From: Mycothermus thermophilus | Taxonomy: Eukaryota; Ascomycota; Sordariomycetes; Sordariales; Chaetomiaceae | Direction: 5' to 3' | NCBI GenBank assembly: GCA_011316235.1 | Contig: QQBE01000022.1 | Location: 186,001-250,000, forward strand | Length of the DNA: 64,000 bases | Part shown: piece after piece, positions 1 through 10,763 of the stretch | Position numbering within the stretch: position 1 is the first letter of the stretch | Layout of the letters: every line of letters starts with the position of its first letter | Notes under the pieces: generated by a model | Seen by the model: only the letters and a program-made list of their open reading frames with translations | What the model was told of the DNA's origin: nothing | The model's database searches: none | Position numbers and translations under genes: made by a program

Positions 1-1634
1 GGAGCATTGTTGCTGCCTCCCAATTCTGGCTTTCCGGGAGGGCTTCCTTCTTCGTCTGCCGCAGCCTGCTTGGTATCCTCCAGGGCGGCTTTATACCTGA
101 CGTAAGCCCCATCTCTTCAAACTGTCCGCCGTTGCTACCGCCCTCAGAGATTGACAGAGATGACGACGACAGGTGATCCTGTACCTTTCCTACTTCTACA
201 AGCACCATGAGCTTACCGTTCGGCTGGGCTACTTCTGGACGGCCATGAGCATCGCCGACATTCTCTCCGCCCTCCTCGCCTATGGCATTCTTCACATGCG
301 TGGAGTGCATGGCCTGCCAGGATGGAGGTGGCTGTTCCTGCTCGAGGTCAGTTGCCATGGCAATCTTTCCTGCCCACCCCGAGTCGAGCCGACCCCGGTG
401 CCCTTTGTTCATGTGTATGCTGACATTCGGATAGGGCCTTATGACCCTCGTTATTGGGCTCTTTTCTTTCCTGTTGATGCCTGCAGGCCCATGCCAAACA
501 GCAAGCTGGTTCCGCGGGGCCAATGGATGGTTTACGGAGCGGTATGTAACCTTCCATTGATAATGCTCGGTATGGGGCGCGAGGTGCTGAGACCTTTGTC
601 CACAGCGAAGAAAAGATCATGGTCAACCGGGTCATCCGTGAGGACCCGACTAAGAGCGACATGCACAACCGGGAACGCATCACACTCAGGCTGCTCTGGA
701 AGAGTCTTAAGGACTACGACCTTTGGTGAGTGGTCCTCAGTGACCGGGGCCAGCGTTGGATGGAGATGGCTGACCTGTTTCCTCTAGGCCGCTGTACATC
801 CTTGGCCTTACCTTCCAGCTCCCGATGATCCCCATTGCCCAGTACCTCACTCTGACTCTCAGAGGATTGGGCTTCACCACTTTCCAGACGAACCTGCTCA
901 CCATCCCATATACCGTTGGGCACAGTATGTCGAGGTCACAGCATCATTCACGAGTGAAAGCAATTCTGACGTATGCGCAGTCATCACGATGCTTGGGCTG
1001 TCCTATATCGCCGAGATCGTCAAGGAGCTGACGCTCGTGGCCGGAATTGGCCAAGTGTGGGTGCTGCCTTTCTTGATCTACTTGAACAGCGTCGACACGG
1101 CCTCGGTCAGTAAATGGGTCATGTACGCCGTGACAACGGTGCTGCTATCGTACCCCAACGGTAAGAGGCATTCTCTGTCATGAAGCGTTCTCGGGCGGGC
1201 ATGGACTGACATCGAGACAGCCCATCCGATTCAAGTGGCATGGAACTCACGAAACTCCTATTCCGTCCGGTCCCGCACCGTGTCTGCGGCGTGCTACAAC
1301 ATGTTTGTTCAGGCCAGCGCCACTATCGGCGCCAACATCTACCGTGCTGGTAAGTGGTTGAGGGATGGGACTGGGGCCAGGACATGTTGAGCCATGAGGC
1401 AACGGCTAACCATCACTAGACGATAAGCCGCAGTACAAGCGCGGAAATCGGCAACTGCTCGCGCTTGTTTGCATGAACATCGTCATCTACGCCTTGGTCA
1501 AGGCATACTATGTGCTCCGGAATCGGTACAGAGACCGCAAGTGGAACGCCATGACGCCCGAGGAGAGGATACGCTACCTGGAGACGACAACGGACGAGGG
1601 TAACAAGCGGCTGGATTTCCGTTTCCAGCACTAA
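1..1634 (+). CDS. MFS transporter, Dal5/allantoate-permease-like (5' partial)
   Basis: This is the C-terminal 386 residues of a 12-helix major facilitator of the anion:cation symporter (Dal5/Fen2/Liz1-like) group, a plasma-membrane permease for small organic acids, vitamins or ureides. The N-terminal exons lie outside the window. Eight exons are readable: 3-101, 173-346, 435-541, 606-725, 788-924, 981-1160, 1221-1349 and 1420-1634. All introns are GT-AG, 56-88 nt long, and all phases join. The family fingerprints are seen: SLLGILQGGFIPDVILYLSY at the helix 3-4 region, WLFLLEG, the MPAGP stretch followed by SWFRGANGWFTER, WNSRNSYSVRSRTVSAACYN in the second half, and a charged cytoplasmic tail containing RNRYRDRKWNAMTPEER. 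The substrate cannot be read from sequence. The family assignment is firm. Confidence 0.9.
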
Positions 1635-2624
1635 ATGCGGCCGGCGTAGCGCTTGTGCCAGAATCTTATCATCCTGGGGCGGAGGGTTCCCATGAAAAGG
1701 GAGGGTACCTATTTGAGGGTTGCCTGACCAGAGAAAAGCACCGCAATCTGGCAATTAGATGTTTGCTTGATCATTAGCTCCTTTGACCAAAATAGCCAGC
1801 ACTTGGAATATCACCTTGGAATATTACTCCAAAAAGATGATAGCCAAGTTGACAAACAAGACAAGAAATATTAGAGTGTGAAGCTACCTGCCGGGGACTG
1901 CCTCTACCTGAGGTCGATGACCCATTCGTTGTCGAGAGTCCTCTTGAGGGCCAACCTTTACTGTACCTTTCCCAAGTTCTACCTAAGGTACCCTAACCCA
2001 CAAGCAGACTTGCCCGAACCTCCATCCCGTCCCGTCCCGCCCCCGCCAAAGTGGGTTCCGTTCGGTTGAGCAGTCCATGTGGCCCGGCTTTTACCTTTTG
2101 CCTAGCGGAGCTTCCTTTTTCCCCTCCATGCCAGGGAAAAAAAAGAGCAACCTCAGAAGACCCAGGCTTGTCCCAAACAACACCTGACCTGATGTCGTGT
2201 CCCACAAACCACCGACCTATATTCCCTCCGATGACACACATGCAACCTTGCAACCTCACAGCCCGGGGCGTCTTCGACTCCCGCTCCAAGATATTTACTA
2301 AGGCCCTCCGAGACAGGACCGTGCTGCATTCATCAGATGTGTAAGCGCCGCGCAGCGACGTCACTGAAAGCCATCTTCCTCCCCGGACTTATTACACCCT
2401 ACGGGCCCCGCCGCGCCGCCTTGCCAGGATCCGCCGTCGGCTCGCCTTTTTATTCCGCCCCTCCGGCCGTTGCTTCCGCATCGCTCTCCACCTGCGCTGT
2501 CCTCATACCGACGACGTTCTCCTCAATCATTACGTCTCGCACTCGCCTTGCTTTCTCGCACCGTCGTCCCTTTCCCGCCATCCCCAAAGCCGGGTCGACA
2601 CCAACGCCACCGAATTCGCGCACC
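1635..2624. other. intergenic: 3' region of transporter and promoter/leader of the isomerase gene
   Basis: No conserved coding signal is seen. There is a perfect palindromic TACCTAAGGTA at 1980-1990. The last 290 nt before the isomerase ATG are CT-rich and stay open in the isomerase frame from an ATG at 2337; see the isomerase entry. Confidence 0.6.
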
Positions 2625-3446
2625 ATGGCCACCCGCGAGGAGCAGGCCCTGTTGGTCGAACAGTCCAAGCGCCAGGCCGCCTACCAGGCCGTCAAGGACT
2701 ATCTGAAGCCCGAGTACACCAGGATAGGCATCGGCTCTGGGAGCACCGTCGTCTACGTGGTCGAGGCCATCGCCGCCCTCGGGCCTGCCATCACCTCCAC
2801 CATGACCTTTTACCCGACCGGCGCCCAGTCCGAGGAGCTGATCGAGAAGGCCGGTCTGCACCTGCAGTACATCAGCAAGCTGCCCGCCAACCAGCTGCTG
2901 GATGTGTCGTTTGATGGGGCTGACGAGGTGGACGAAGATCTGAACCTGATCAAGGGCGGCGGTGCCTGCCTGTGGCAGGAGAAGATCGTGGCTGCAAGCG
3001 CCAAGCAGTTTGTCTGCGTCGCCGACTTCCGCAAGCTTTCTTCTCGCCTGGGGACCGCCTGGAAGAAGGGGATCCCCATTGAGGTGCTGCCCATGGCGGC
3101 GCCGCGCGTCCTGGGCGAGCTGAAGCGCCTTGGGTCTTTGGATCCCCGAATTCGCCCCGGCCTCCCGGGAAAGGCCGGTGCATGTGTCACAGACAATGGC
3201 ATGTGGATCATCGACGCCCCGTTCCCGCCCCTCCTGCTCCCCGGTGACGTGGAGGAGGGCGCTCCTCGGGCGGACGGTGTCTGGACCGTGGACGAGTTGG
3301 CAGACCGACTGATCAAGATCCCAGGAGTGGCCGAGATTGGCTTGTTCTACGGGAAGAATGGGTTGCAGGTTGCCAGCGGGGCGCAGAAGCCCGTCGCGGC
3401 TTATTTTGGCATGGCCGACGGTACTGTGACAGTCAAGACAGCTTGA
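2625..3446 (+). CDS. RKI1: ribose-5-phosphate isomerase (RpiA/Rki1 type)
   Basis: This enzyme interconverts ribose-5-phosphate and ribulose-5-phosphate in the non-oxidative pentose phosphate pathway and is normally cytosolic. The 273-residue single-exon protein has the three RpiA signatures: GIGSGST at residues 35-41 (phosphate loop), DGADEVD at 97-103, and KGGGACL at 110-116 followed by the catalytic glutamate at about 119. The length matches the fungal family (about 260-280). The start at 2625 sits in an ideal CACCATGG context. The same frame is open upstream to an ATG at 2337, which would add 96 residues with many Arg/Ser/Pro and no Asp or Glu. That could be a mitochondrial presequence, or simply what a CT-rich leader encodes by chance. 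The short form is preferred. Confidence 0.93.
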   Translation: MATREEQALLVEQSKRQAAYQAVKDYLKPEYTRIGIGSGSTVVYVVEAIAALGPAITSTMTFYPTGAQSEELIEKAGLHLQYISKLPANQLLDVSFDGADEVDEDLNLIKGGGACLWQEKIVAASAKQFVCVADFRKLSSRLGTAWKKGIPIEVLPMAAPRVLGELKRLGSLDPRIRPGLPGKAGACVTDNGMWIIDAPFPPLLLPGDVEEGAPRADGVWTVDELADRLIKIPGVAEIGLFYGKNGLQVASGAQKPVAAYFGMADGTVTVKTA

Positions 3447-6400
3447 TGGTGTTTTGGGAGATGGGCATCAGTTACTTTTGGGAGATCCCTTTAACGTTTT
3501 AGAAACGGAACCTTCACTGGGATAGATCGGACACAGCGCTGCGCGCAGGTGCGCCTTGAAAAGAACAACAAGTGTAAAATTAGGTACCTTGCCTTCTATC
3601 GCTTTCTTGCACCCTAGTGTCGCCAGCTAGAGGTACTCTCATGGATTGTCTTGGAAAATCCGGGCTTCTTATTTCCTCCCTGCTGCCCGGAAATACCAAT
3701 CCTCCAACAAATTATCGGTTCGCCAACTCATCAGCACGGAAACGTTCCAAGCTACGGTACCCGAGTTAATAGAGTTGACACAATCGAGCAGCACCACAAG
3801 TCCAGTGATGTTGATCTCTCTGCGGCAATTCAAGACACACGCACGCCAGCTGAAGAGAGTCAGGTAGTGGGTGTGTCAGTCTTACTGTGAGAGCATGCCA
3901 TCTGGCTGGAAGGCTGGCCATGCTTCCGTGCTGCGCCGCCCAGCTGGATTGCAAATCGGCATCAACAAACCCCTGGCGGCGGCTGATAGGATCCTGGGTT
4001 TCCGAGAAGTCATATGTACGCCATCTGCGCCGTGCCATCGGCATAGGACAGCGTCAAGCCGGGGATCAACGAGCGGCTGTGTTGCTGCCACTCCTTGCCT
4101 GTCCAGCGAAGGGAAGTGTATGAGGTACCATATAACATCCCAGAGTACTGGTAGACAAGATTCCAAGTACTCTGTACGGTACCACGTACACGGGCTACCT
4201 ACCCAGGCACCTTGTGTGCCCTTCCATCGTACCGGGTGCGTTCTTTGTGCAGGTTTACGAGTTAGATGCCGTTGATGCTATCTGGGACCGTTTGCAACCC
4301 ATATCCACGCTGACCGCAACGAAGTATGTACGGGGTATAGACGTAGAAGTCATAGAGATGGCCCGATGCCGCCCGCGGGCGCAGACCGACAGCTGACAGT
4401 GGAAGCTGGGCTGCGATATTCTGGTGGCGGCGGCGATGAGTGCGCGACAAACGAACGCCACCCCGAGACAACACAAGCCTCCTGAGGATTTTTATTTCGA
4501 TCTTCCACCTTCATCTTAGGTATGCGTCGTTTCTTTAACAGCCTAGCCGAGTCAACATGGCACTTTTTTGTTTCTTCGCAACAAATCTGCTTATCTTGAC
4601 GGCTGTTGATCATCGTATCGTTCATCAAGTGGTCTTCAGCCGAGGATATGTTTGCGCGGCGTGGGGAGTGGATGGACAGGTGCATGCGGAACTCCGGACG
4701 GGGGACGACCGAAACCTCTTCCCGGAACGGAACAGGCGGCAATTGTACTGGCCTACTAGTAGAGACAGGGTCCAGGCTAGGAAACCTAGGCAAACGGCAC
4801 CAGTTTTGTTTTGTTGTAATGAGATGGTCACTGCAATAAAATGCTCGACGCCGCTTCCATTGCGCGGACACCTTTGTCATTCGGACACTTCGACCGTTTC
4901 TTGAGGCATCCACTGGAGGAGAACGGGGGGTGAGAAGCTCCATGACGGAACCTCTTGGACGGAGCTTAGCCCGGTACCGGCCCCACATTTCTGCCAGACA
5001 GTTTCAGCAGAGTCCTCGTCCAGCCTAAGCCGTGCGCCGGTCCTCCGTCACCTCGGGAGCGTCGCTGTGCCGTAAGTCTTTCCAAGTCTTATTGCCTACT
5101 CGCATATTGTTGCGCAAGTGGCGAGAACTCCGGCTTTTCCGTGGTGGGTGGCCGATACATTGCCGGATTTCGGACATAAACGGGATCCGCTCTGCCCAGG
5201 TTGCCAACCGGAGCTGCCCGGGTCCTTTTCCATATCGGACAAAGAACGCGCGATTAGTTGCGACCGGTCCGGACCAGATGTCCCCGTCCTGCCCTACCAA
5301 CGTGGGGCCATGGCTCGAAGACGGGCCCGGGCATGGGCAATGGACCCACAGCCGTTTGTTTGCCCGGAAGTCCTCAGGGGGCGAGACTGTGTGGGCGCAC
5401 GCGATGTTTGGGCGGGGAGATCGGTCTCAGCTTCTCAGCTTTGGGGTGAGTACTCATCAACCGTCGGCTGACAAACAGCGAATAGCCAAACCAGCCCAGC
5501 GCCCAACGGGCGCCCGGACGGTGAAAACAATCGGCGGCTGACGAAAGCGCCGAGTACCGATGAGGCACGGCCCGTGGACATGATTTTTATCTCTGCCGTT
5601 TGCCGCGCACACCGCCCGCTCTGGCTGGGGCGCAATGGGAGGCCAGCCGATCAGCCGGGAGAACAAGCGACCGGCTCTGAGAAACGGCCTCAAACGGGGA
5701 ATTCCGGTTGTTTGGGCGTCGAATGTTGAAACCTGGTGTGTTTGTGCATCCGCGCAAGCAACGACGACATGGTTGTTTGGACGCCAAGACTGAGCGATGC
5801 GTTCATCATCAAGAGGCGTCAAGATGCGCGTCGTCGTCTCGTTTTATTTCGTCGTGCATCCATTCTGCAGCCGATCACTGTCTGGGATGGTACCGGTCCA
5901 GCTCTGACGAGATGGCCGTGTTTCGGTGACGGCGACATTGCGTCAGGGGGGATGACGGGAACCCACGGGGACGGGGGACGGGGACGGAGGGAGACGTCGC
6001 CGAGTCCCCACACCACCTCAAACCCAGGGGGATCACCAGCCCACTGGAACACCAGCAGGCTCAGCTGGTGAGAAAGCTCCATAGGAGGGCGCTTGTCTTT
6101 CATACTCCGTACATACAAAGTATACCTAGAAACGAAGAAACGATCAATTTATCCAAGTACTACCTCCTCTCGTGCTGCCGGACTTGACTTTGTTTTCCAA
6201 AACGCACAGAGGAAAGAGTCGGCAGGCGTACGGAGCAGCAAAAAGAAATGGGGTGACGCCGGCCCAACTCGTCGGTTTCTGCCCATCGTCCTTTCCGCCA
6301 TCCGGCTACACACCCATCACGGTCCATGCCTCGGCGCCGACACCGGGAGACCGCAAGGCTGCTCTTTCTATTTCTTTCACAAAAAGTTGAACTTGAAATG

Positions 6401-7126
6401 GAAGGCAGGTCCAGCCCGATGAGGTGTCTGCCTTGTCGCCGTGCTGTGCCTTCCCCCAAGACCAGATTCCGGGCCAGGCAGGGCGGCCTAGGGCGGCAGG
6501 GCGGGAAGGAGGGCTCGGGAGGGTCGCTGCCCTCGCCCTCACTCTCAGGTCGAACCCGGACCCACTTTCTCTCCCCCCGGGCGGCACCATCAGCCGATCC
6601 GCCGAAGTCTGGTCCTCCCCCCTCCACTTTTCCCTTCCCCCCCCCATTTCTGCCACTGCTGCCGCCGCCGCCCAGGCCCGCCCGTGTCTCCCTTCTTCTC
6701 CCGTCGCTTCCTGGAGGGTCCAGGTCCGCCCGATTCTTTTTTTACCCCATTCCGCCCCCGTGTCTCCCGCCGAACCGGCCCATCCCCCCTTCTTCTCCCC
6801 CTTCACCCTCCTCCCTCTTCTTCCGTGACCGCCGGTCTCTCATCCTCCATCTTTTGCATCTTCTCTCTGTAGAAACCACCGCCATTTCTAACTTCCTCAT
6901 TATTCCCCAAACCTCCGAAACACACCCCGGCCCGTTGTTTCTCGACTCCCGGAGTCGCTTCGGGTCGCGTCTTTTTTCCTCCCTTTCTTCTTCCGACATC
7001 ACCGGCCTCTCTCGGCATCTTGCCTTGGGCCATCTCCGCATCTGTTTTCCTCAGTTTATTACCTCGACTTGACGTTCCGACATCACCGGAGTTTATCACC
7101 ATCAAGGAGACCCTCATTGGCGCGAC
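3447..7126. other. long intergenic and upstream region of the Zn2Cys6 gene
   Basis: This 3.7-kb stretch has no open frame with recognisable protein features. Longer frames such as the one at 5032-5541 are low-complexity and overlap several competing frames. A TACTCCGTA motif lies at 6103-6111. The last 600 nt are strongly pyrimidine-rich. The size suggests an extended promoter and long leader for the downstream regulator gene, but no RNA gene could be identified. Confidence 0.55.
6530..7060 (+). promoter_or_regulatory. pyrimidine-rich tract upstream of the transcription factor
   Basis: The + strand is dominated by C and T, with runs such as CCTTCCCCCCCCC near 6630 and repeated CTTCTTC/CTCCTCC blocks, ending about 70 nt before the ATG at 7127. 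CT-rich stretches just upstream of the transcription start are a common core-promoter feature of filamentous fungi that lack a TATA box. Function here is inferred from position and composition only. Confidence 0.45.
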
Positions 7127-9923
7127 ATGTCGTCGGTCGCGAGATCGACGGCCCTCCGCGCCGGCGGCGCCTGCGTGCGCTGCCGGAAGGGCAAGACAAA
7201 ATGCGTCTACGAGAACGGCCGCGCACCCTGCAAGAACTGCTCCAAGGGCTTCCACGAGTGCTATCTGCCGTCTGAGTCGATGAGCCATGGCGGCCACGGC
7301 GTGTCGCCGGCGCGCGTTCAGCCACGCGCCCGCGAGTCGCTTCCCAGCGAACGCACCGCGTCGAGCGCCTCGGCCGACCGCCAGGCCGCTCCCGCCCCGA
7401 GCAGTTTGTCGCGTCACATTCTGTCAAGCACGGAAAAGTGAGTCCAATTTGCATGTTTCATATTTTCTTGCATTCCTTTGTCTTCGTCAGCGTCGCCGGC
7501 ACCCCCGGCACCCCCTCCGGCTTCCGCCGTGCCCGACCCCGACGGCCCTGGCAGTTGTCTGCTCACGGAATCTTCTCTCCTTTGGAGCCTCTTTTTCTTT
7601 ACTCTGTTTCATCCCTCTCGCACACAGCATCGCGCCGTCTTGCAGCCTGTGCTGTTCGGCCTCGCCCTTCTCTGACTGCCTCCTGTGCACTGCCCGGGCG
7701 CTCCGCTTCCCTCACAGCCGCACCTGGTGGGTCCCCGCTGGCCGAGTCGCCGTGCTTGGGTTGCCCCAATTTTCCTCCGCCCCCCCGGCCTTTCATTTCC
7801 CATTTCCTGTCCTCGGCGCGCGCAATTTGCCCCTCCCCCCTGCTCCGTGCAAGCCTCCCCGTCGCGTCTCCGATTGGTCTTGGCTTGCGTTCTTGTCGCA
7901 CCATGCCGCCACACGATGAACGGAATGAACGGAAATCACAAGGCTGCATGCGCAACGGAGAGAGGAGAGGCAGAGAGAGAGAGACAGAGAGCGAGGCGGC
8001 CGGTGATCTTGAGCATTATTCGCCTGCATTCCAGCATTTCCATGCACCTTGTGCTCTCCAGGAGCTTGTGGCATCAAAACCAGACAATAGCCATGTCGAC
8101 GTCGACAACGATGATTCAACAGAATAGACTAACAACCATGGCCCAACAGAGTTGCCCCCGATTTGACACTCGAGTGCGAGCGCATCATTTCCAAGGGACT
8201 ACCGGCATGCGTCGCCTTCCATAAGCCGTCCTTTCTCCAGCAGCTCAAGAACGGCACCATGGATCCGACCATGCTCAATGCCCTCCTGACAACGGCGACA
8301 CGGAGCTCCCCGGCCTTGATCCGTCGCTATGGCGCAGGCTCGGGCATCACTCCCGGCCACAATGCGCCCACCTATGCCGCCGACTACTTTGCGTCCAAGA
8401 CAATCAACCACATCATGCAGGCCATGGACCAGCCCAGCATTGCAGACATCCAGGCCCTGTGCCTGCTGGTCATCCATGAGTGGGGCTCCCGCAACGCCGT
8501 GCGTGCCTACATCTACCTCGGCCAGGCCGCCCGTATGGCCCAAATGTATCGGGTCGTTCACTCTCACCACCAGAGCCCCGACCCAGATCAGTTCCTGCAG
8601 GATGAATCTCTCCGCCGCACCCTGTGGCTGATCTACATCTTGGACTGCTTCCTCACCAGCAGCCCCGGCCGCCATCCCGCTTTGTCATCTCACGACATCA
8701 AGGACGTCTCGCTTCCTTGCCTGGACATGAACTACCACTTTGGAAGCCCCGTCACTGTCCGAACCCTGAGCGGCCTCCCCCCACCAAACGTCCCCGAAAA
8801 TACCCCACTTGGCGATGTTGGCGAGTTCGGTCACATCGTTTTGGCCACCAAGGCCTGGCGCAACGTGGTAGAGATGATGACGACAACGACGCTCGAAACC
8901 TTTTCGGAGCAGCAGTGCTTGGCCCTCGAACAAGAAATCGACCTCATCCGCCAGTCACTGCCCGCCCATTTCGCTGACAAGGCGAACCAGATCAATCTTC
9001 ACATCACCATGGGTAGCGGCTACACTTACGCCATGATTCACTGCCTGCTCAACTGCGCCACCATCTTCGTCAACCGCCGCCGCATCCTGCAAGTTGTCAC
9101 CGACGAAGAGTTTACTCTTGACGCTTGGCGCCACATGTCACACTCACATGGCCAGATTGTCGACCGCATTTTCGCCGCCTCACACAGCATCATCCAGTCC
9201 CTCTTGGCCCTAGAGAGCGGTGCCGATAAAGACAGCATCCTCTGTTTCCCTATCTTCATGCTGTTCTCGGCTTTCACCGCTGGTTCCACGGTTGCCTATC
9301 TGACCCTCAAGGGGCTGGCTCCCCCTGACGTGACCGAGTCAGCCACCGTCATCGTCCGCGACAGCCTGCGCTTCTGCCAGGAAGGCGTCGAAAGTTGGCC
9401 TCTTGTCGTCCCCTGGCACCGCCACCTCGCTGTCATGTCCAAGGTTCTTCGTGAGGTAACCAGCGCCGCTCGTGAGCACCGCGAATCCCGTGAAGGCAGT
9501 CGTCCGGCCCCTCGTCCTTCGCCTTCCATCAAGGACGATGCTATGAGCCAGGCCGATACCAACCCCGATGCGATGGACTACGACCACACTGGTCCCAACC
9601 CGTCCCACGCCCCTACTTCGGCGGGCGGTGAGGCTGAGGGCCGTGACAGCGAGCCTCCGGTCCAGAGACGGACTGGCATCACTACCATTAATGGTGGATC
9701 CGCTGGCGGCTCAACCCCCATCGCCGCGAGCCCCCCTCCTTCGGGATTGGCGCCCAAGGCCGAGTCTCCGGGCGCTGTCTCCTCGACCTCGGTGGCTGCC
9801 AATCCCCCTACGCAACAGAGCGGACCCGATGTCGACATGACAGCTATGGAGCTGTGTGCCGCGTTCGAGCGTCAACTCTTGGAGTTGGATGACCTTGCGG
9901 CATTCATGGGCGGTGGAGTGTAA
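7127..9923 (+). CDS. Zn(II)2Cys6 binuclear-cluster transcription factor
   Basis: This is a nuclear DNA-binding regulator of 694 residues in the model used here: exon 1 7127-7437 and exon 2 8150-9923. Exon 1 carries the full zinc cluster with spacing C-x2-C-x6-C-x8-C-x2-C-x6-C in the first 50 residues, with basic residues (CVRCRKGKTKC) in the first half. Exon 2 carries the fungal-specific transcription factor middle-homology domain (about residues 107-450, with ADIQALCLLVIHEWG and YIYLGQAARMAQMYR). A Ser/Pro/Ala-rich tail and an acidic C-terminus follow. The intervening intron would be 712 nt, long for this window. It has a good GTGAGT donor, a CTAAC branch-like site about 20 nt before the acceptor, and an in-phase join (EKVAPDLTLECERII). 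A small extra exon inside it cannot be excluded. The target pathway is unknown. Confidence 0.87.
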
Positions 9924-10763
9924 GTCTTCCCAGCACCCTCCATCTCCTCGGTCCATGCCTTGGATTGGTTGGTTAACCATGCTCAAGTTCGCCTGGCTAG
10001 ACCCTGATGGTCTGGCTCAAGTCACAGGCGGCCGTGTGTCTCCCATCAGTCGTGCCACCGGCTGCCTTGAATCAATATACTGGGGCGAACCAAGGCGCGG
10101 TACACATATTCCCACCGCCACTTCATTTTTTGTCTTGGCTTTTTTCCAAGACCTGCTAAATGGTTTTCGTGCATGTCGTGGAATGAATTACGGGACAACA
10201 TTGAGGGAACCAAAAGGCATCGGCCGACCGACGATACCAGGAATGTAACACTAATGTTGTCATTGTTTGCGGTTTCTTTATTTTTTCTTGCTTTTCTGCT
10301 CCCGTATTCCGGGTCTCAGTGTCTCTTAACAGTGGGGATGGCAGGTTCATGGCGCGGGGCACCGGTCAGACATTGTCTGGGGTGGGCGTTTTGTTGTTCT
10401 TGTTTTGTATGGGTGGATATATCTGGGAACAGGGGTATATAGCCTTTCCATGCTCTGGGAGGCTAGTTGTGCTCTAGGTGGGGGATGTACTTTGCAATGG
10501 ATCAGGGCTTGGTAATTAGTTGCTTTTCTATCAATGGAACCCGAGATAGAGAGGACTCGCGCGCTGGACACGTTACCGTCTCATTTAACTAGGCGTTATA
10601 TACTACTTAATAATGAAGGGTCATGCTGATTGAATCAATTGTCTAGGATGATAGCGTCCCGGTGTCTCTTGCCTCATGTTCTCCGCTGTTAACAGCTATG
10701 GGTCTCGATTACATTGCCCCAGCGTCCTGTCGTGTCAAGGAGTTGAAAACAAACATGTGTAGT
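9924..10763. other. convergent 3' intergenic region
   Basis: This lies between the stop codons of the Zn2Cys6 gene (+) and the channel gene (-). It is T-rich and presumably holds both 3' UTRs. No gene, repeat or RNA structure was recognised. Confidence 0.6.

Noticed and set aside
6326..7072. 248-codon Ser/Pro-rich + strand frame before the transcription factor
   Set aside because: It is the translation of a CT-rich leader; composition follows the nucleotide bias and it ends before the real start.
8150..9923. Transcription factor as a separate gene starting in the second exon
   Set aside because: The zinc-cluster exon at 7127 joins it in phase with good donor, branch and acceptor signals, and the frame has no suitable ATG before the conserved region.
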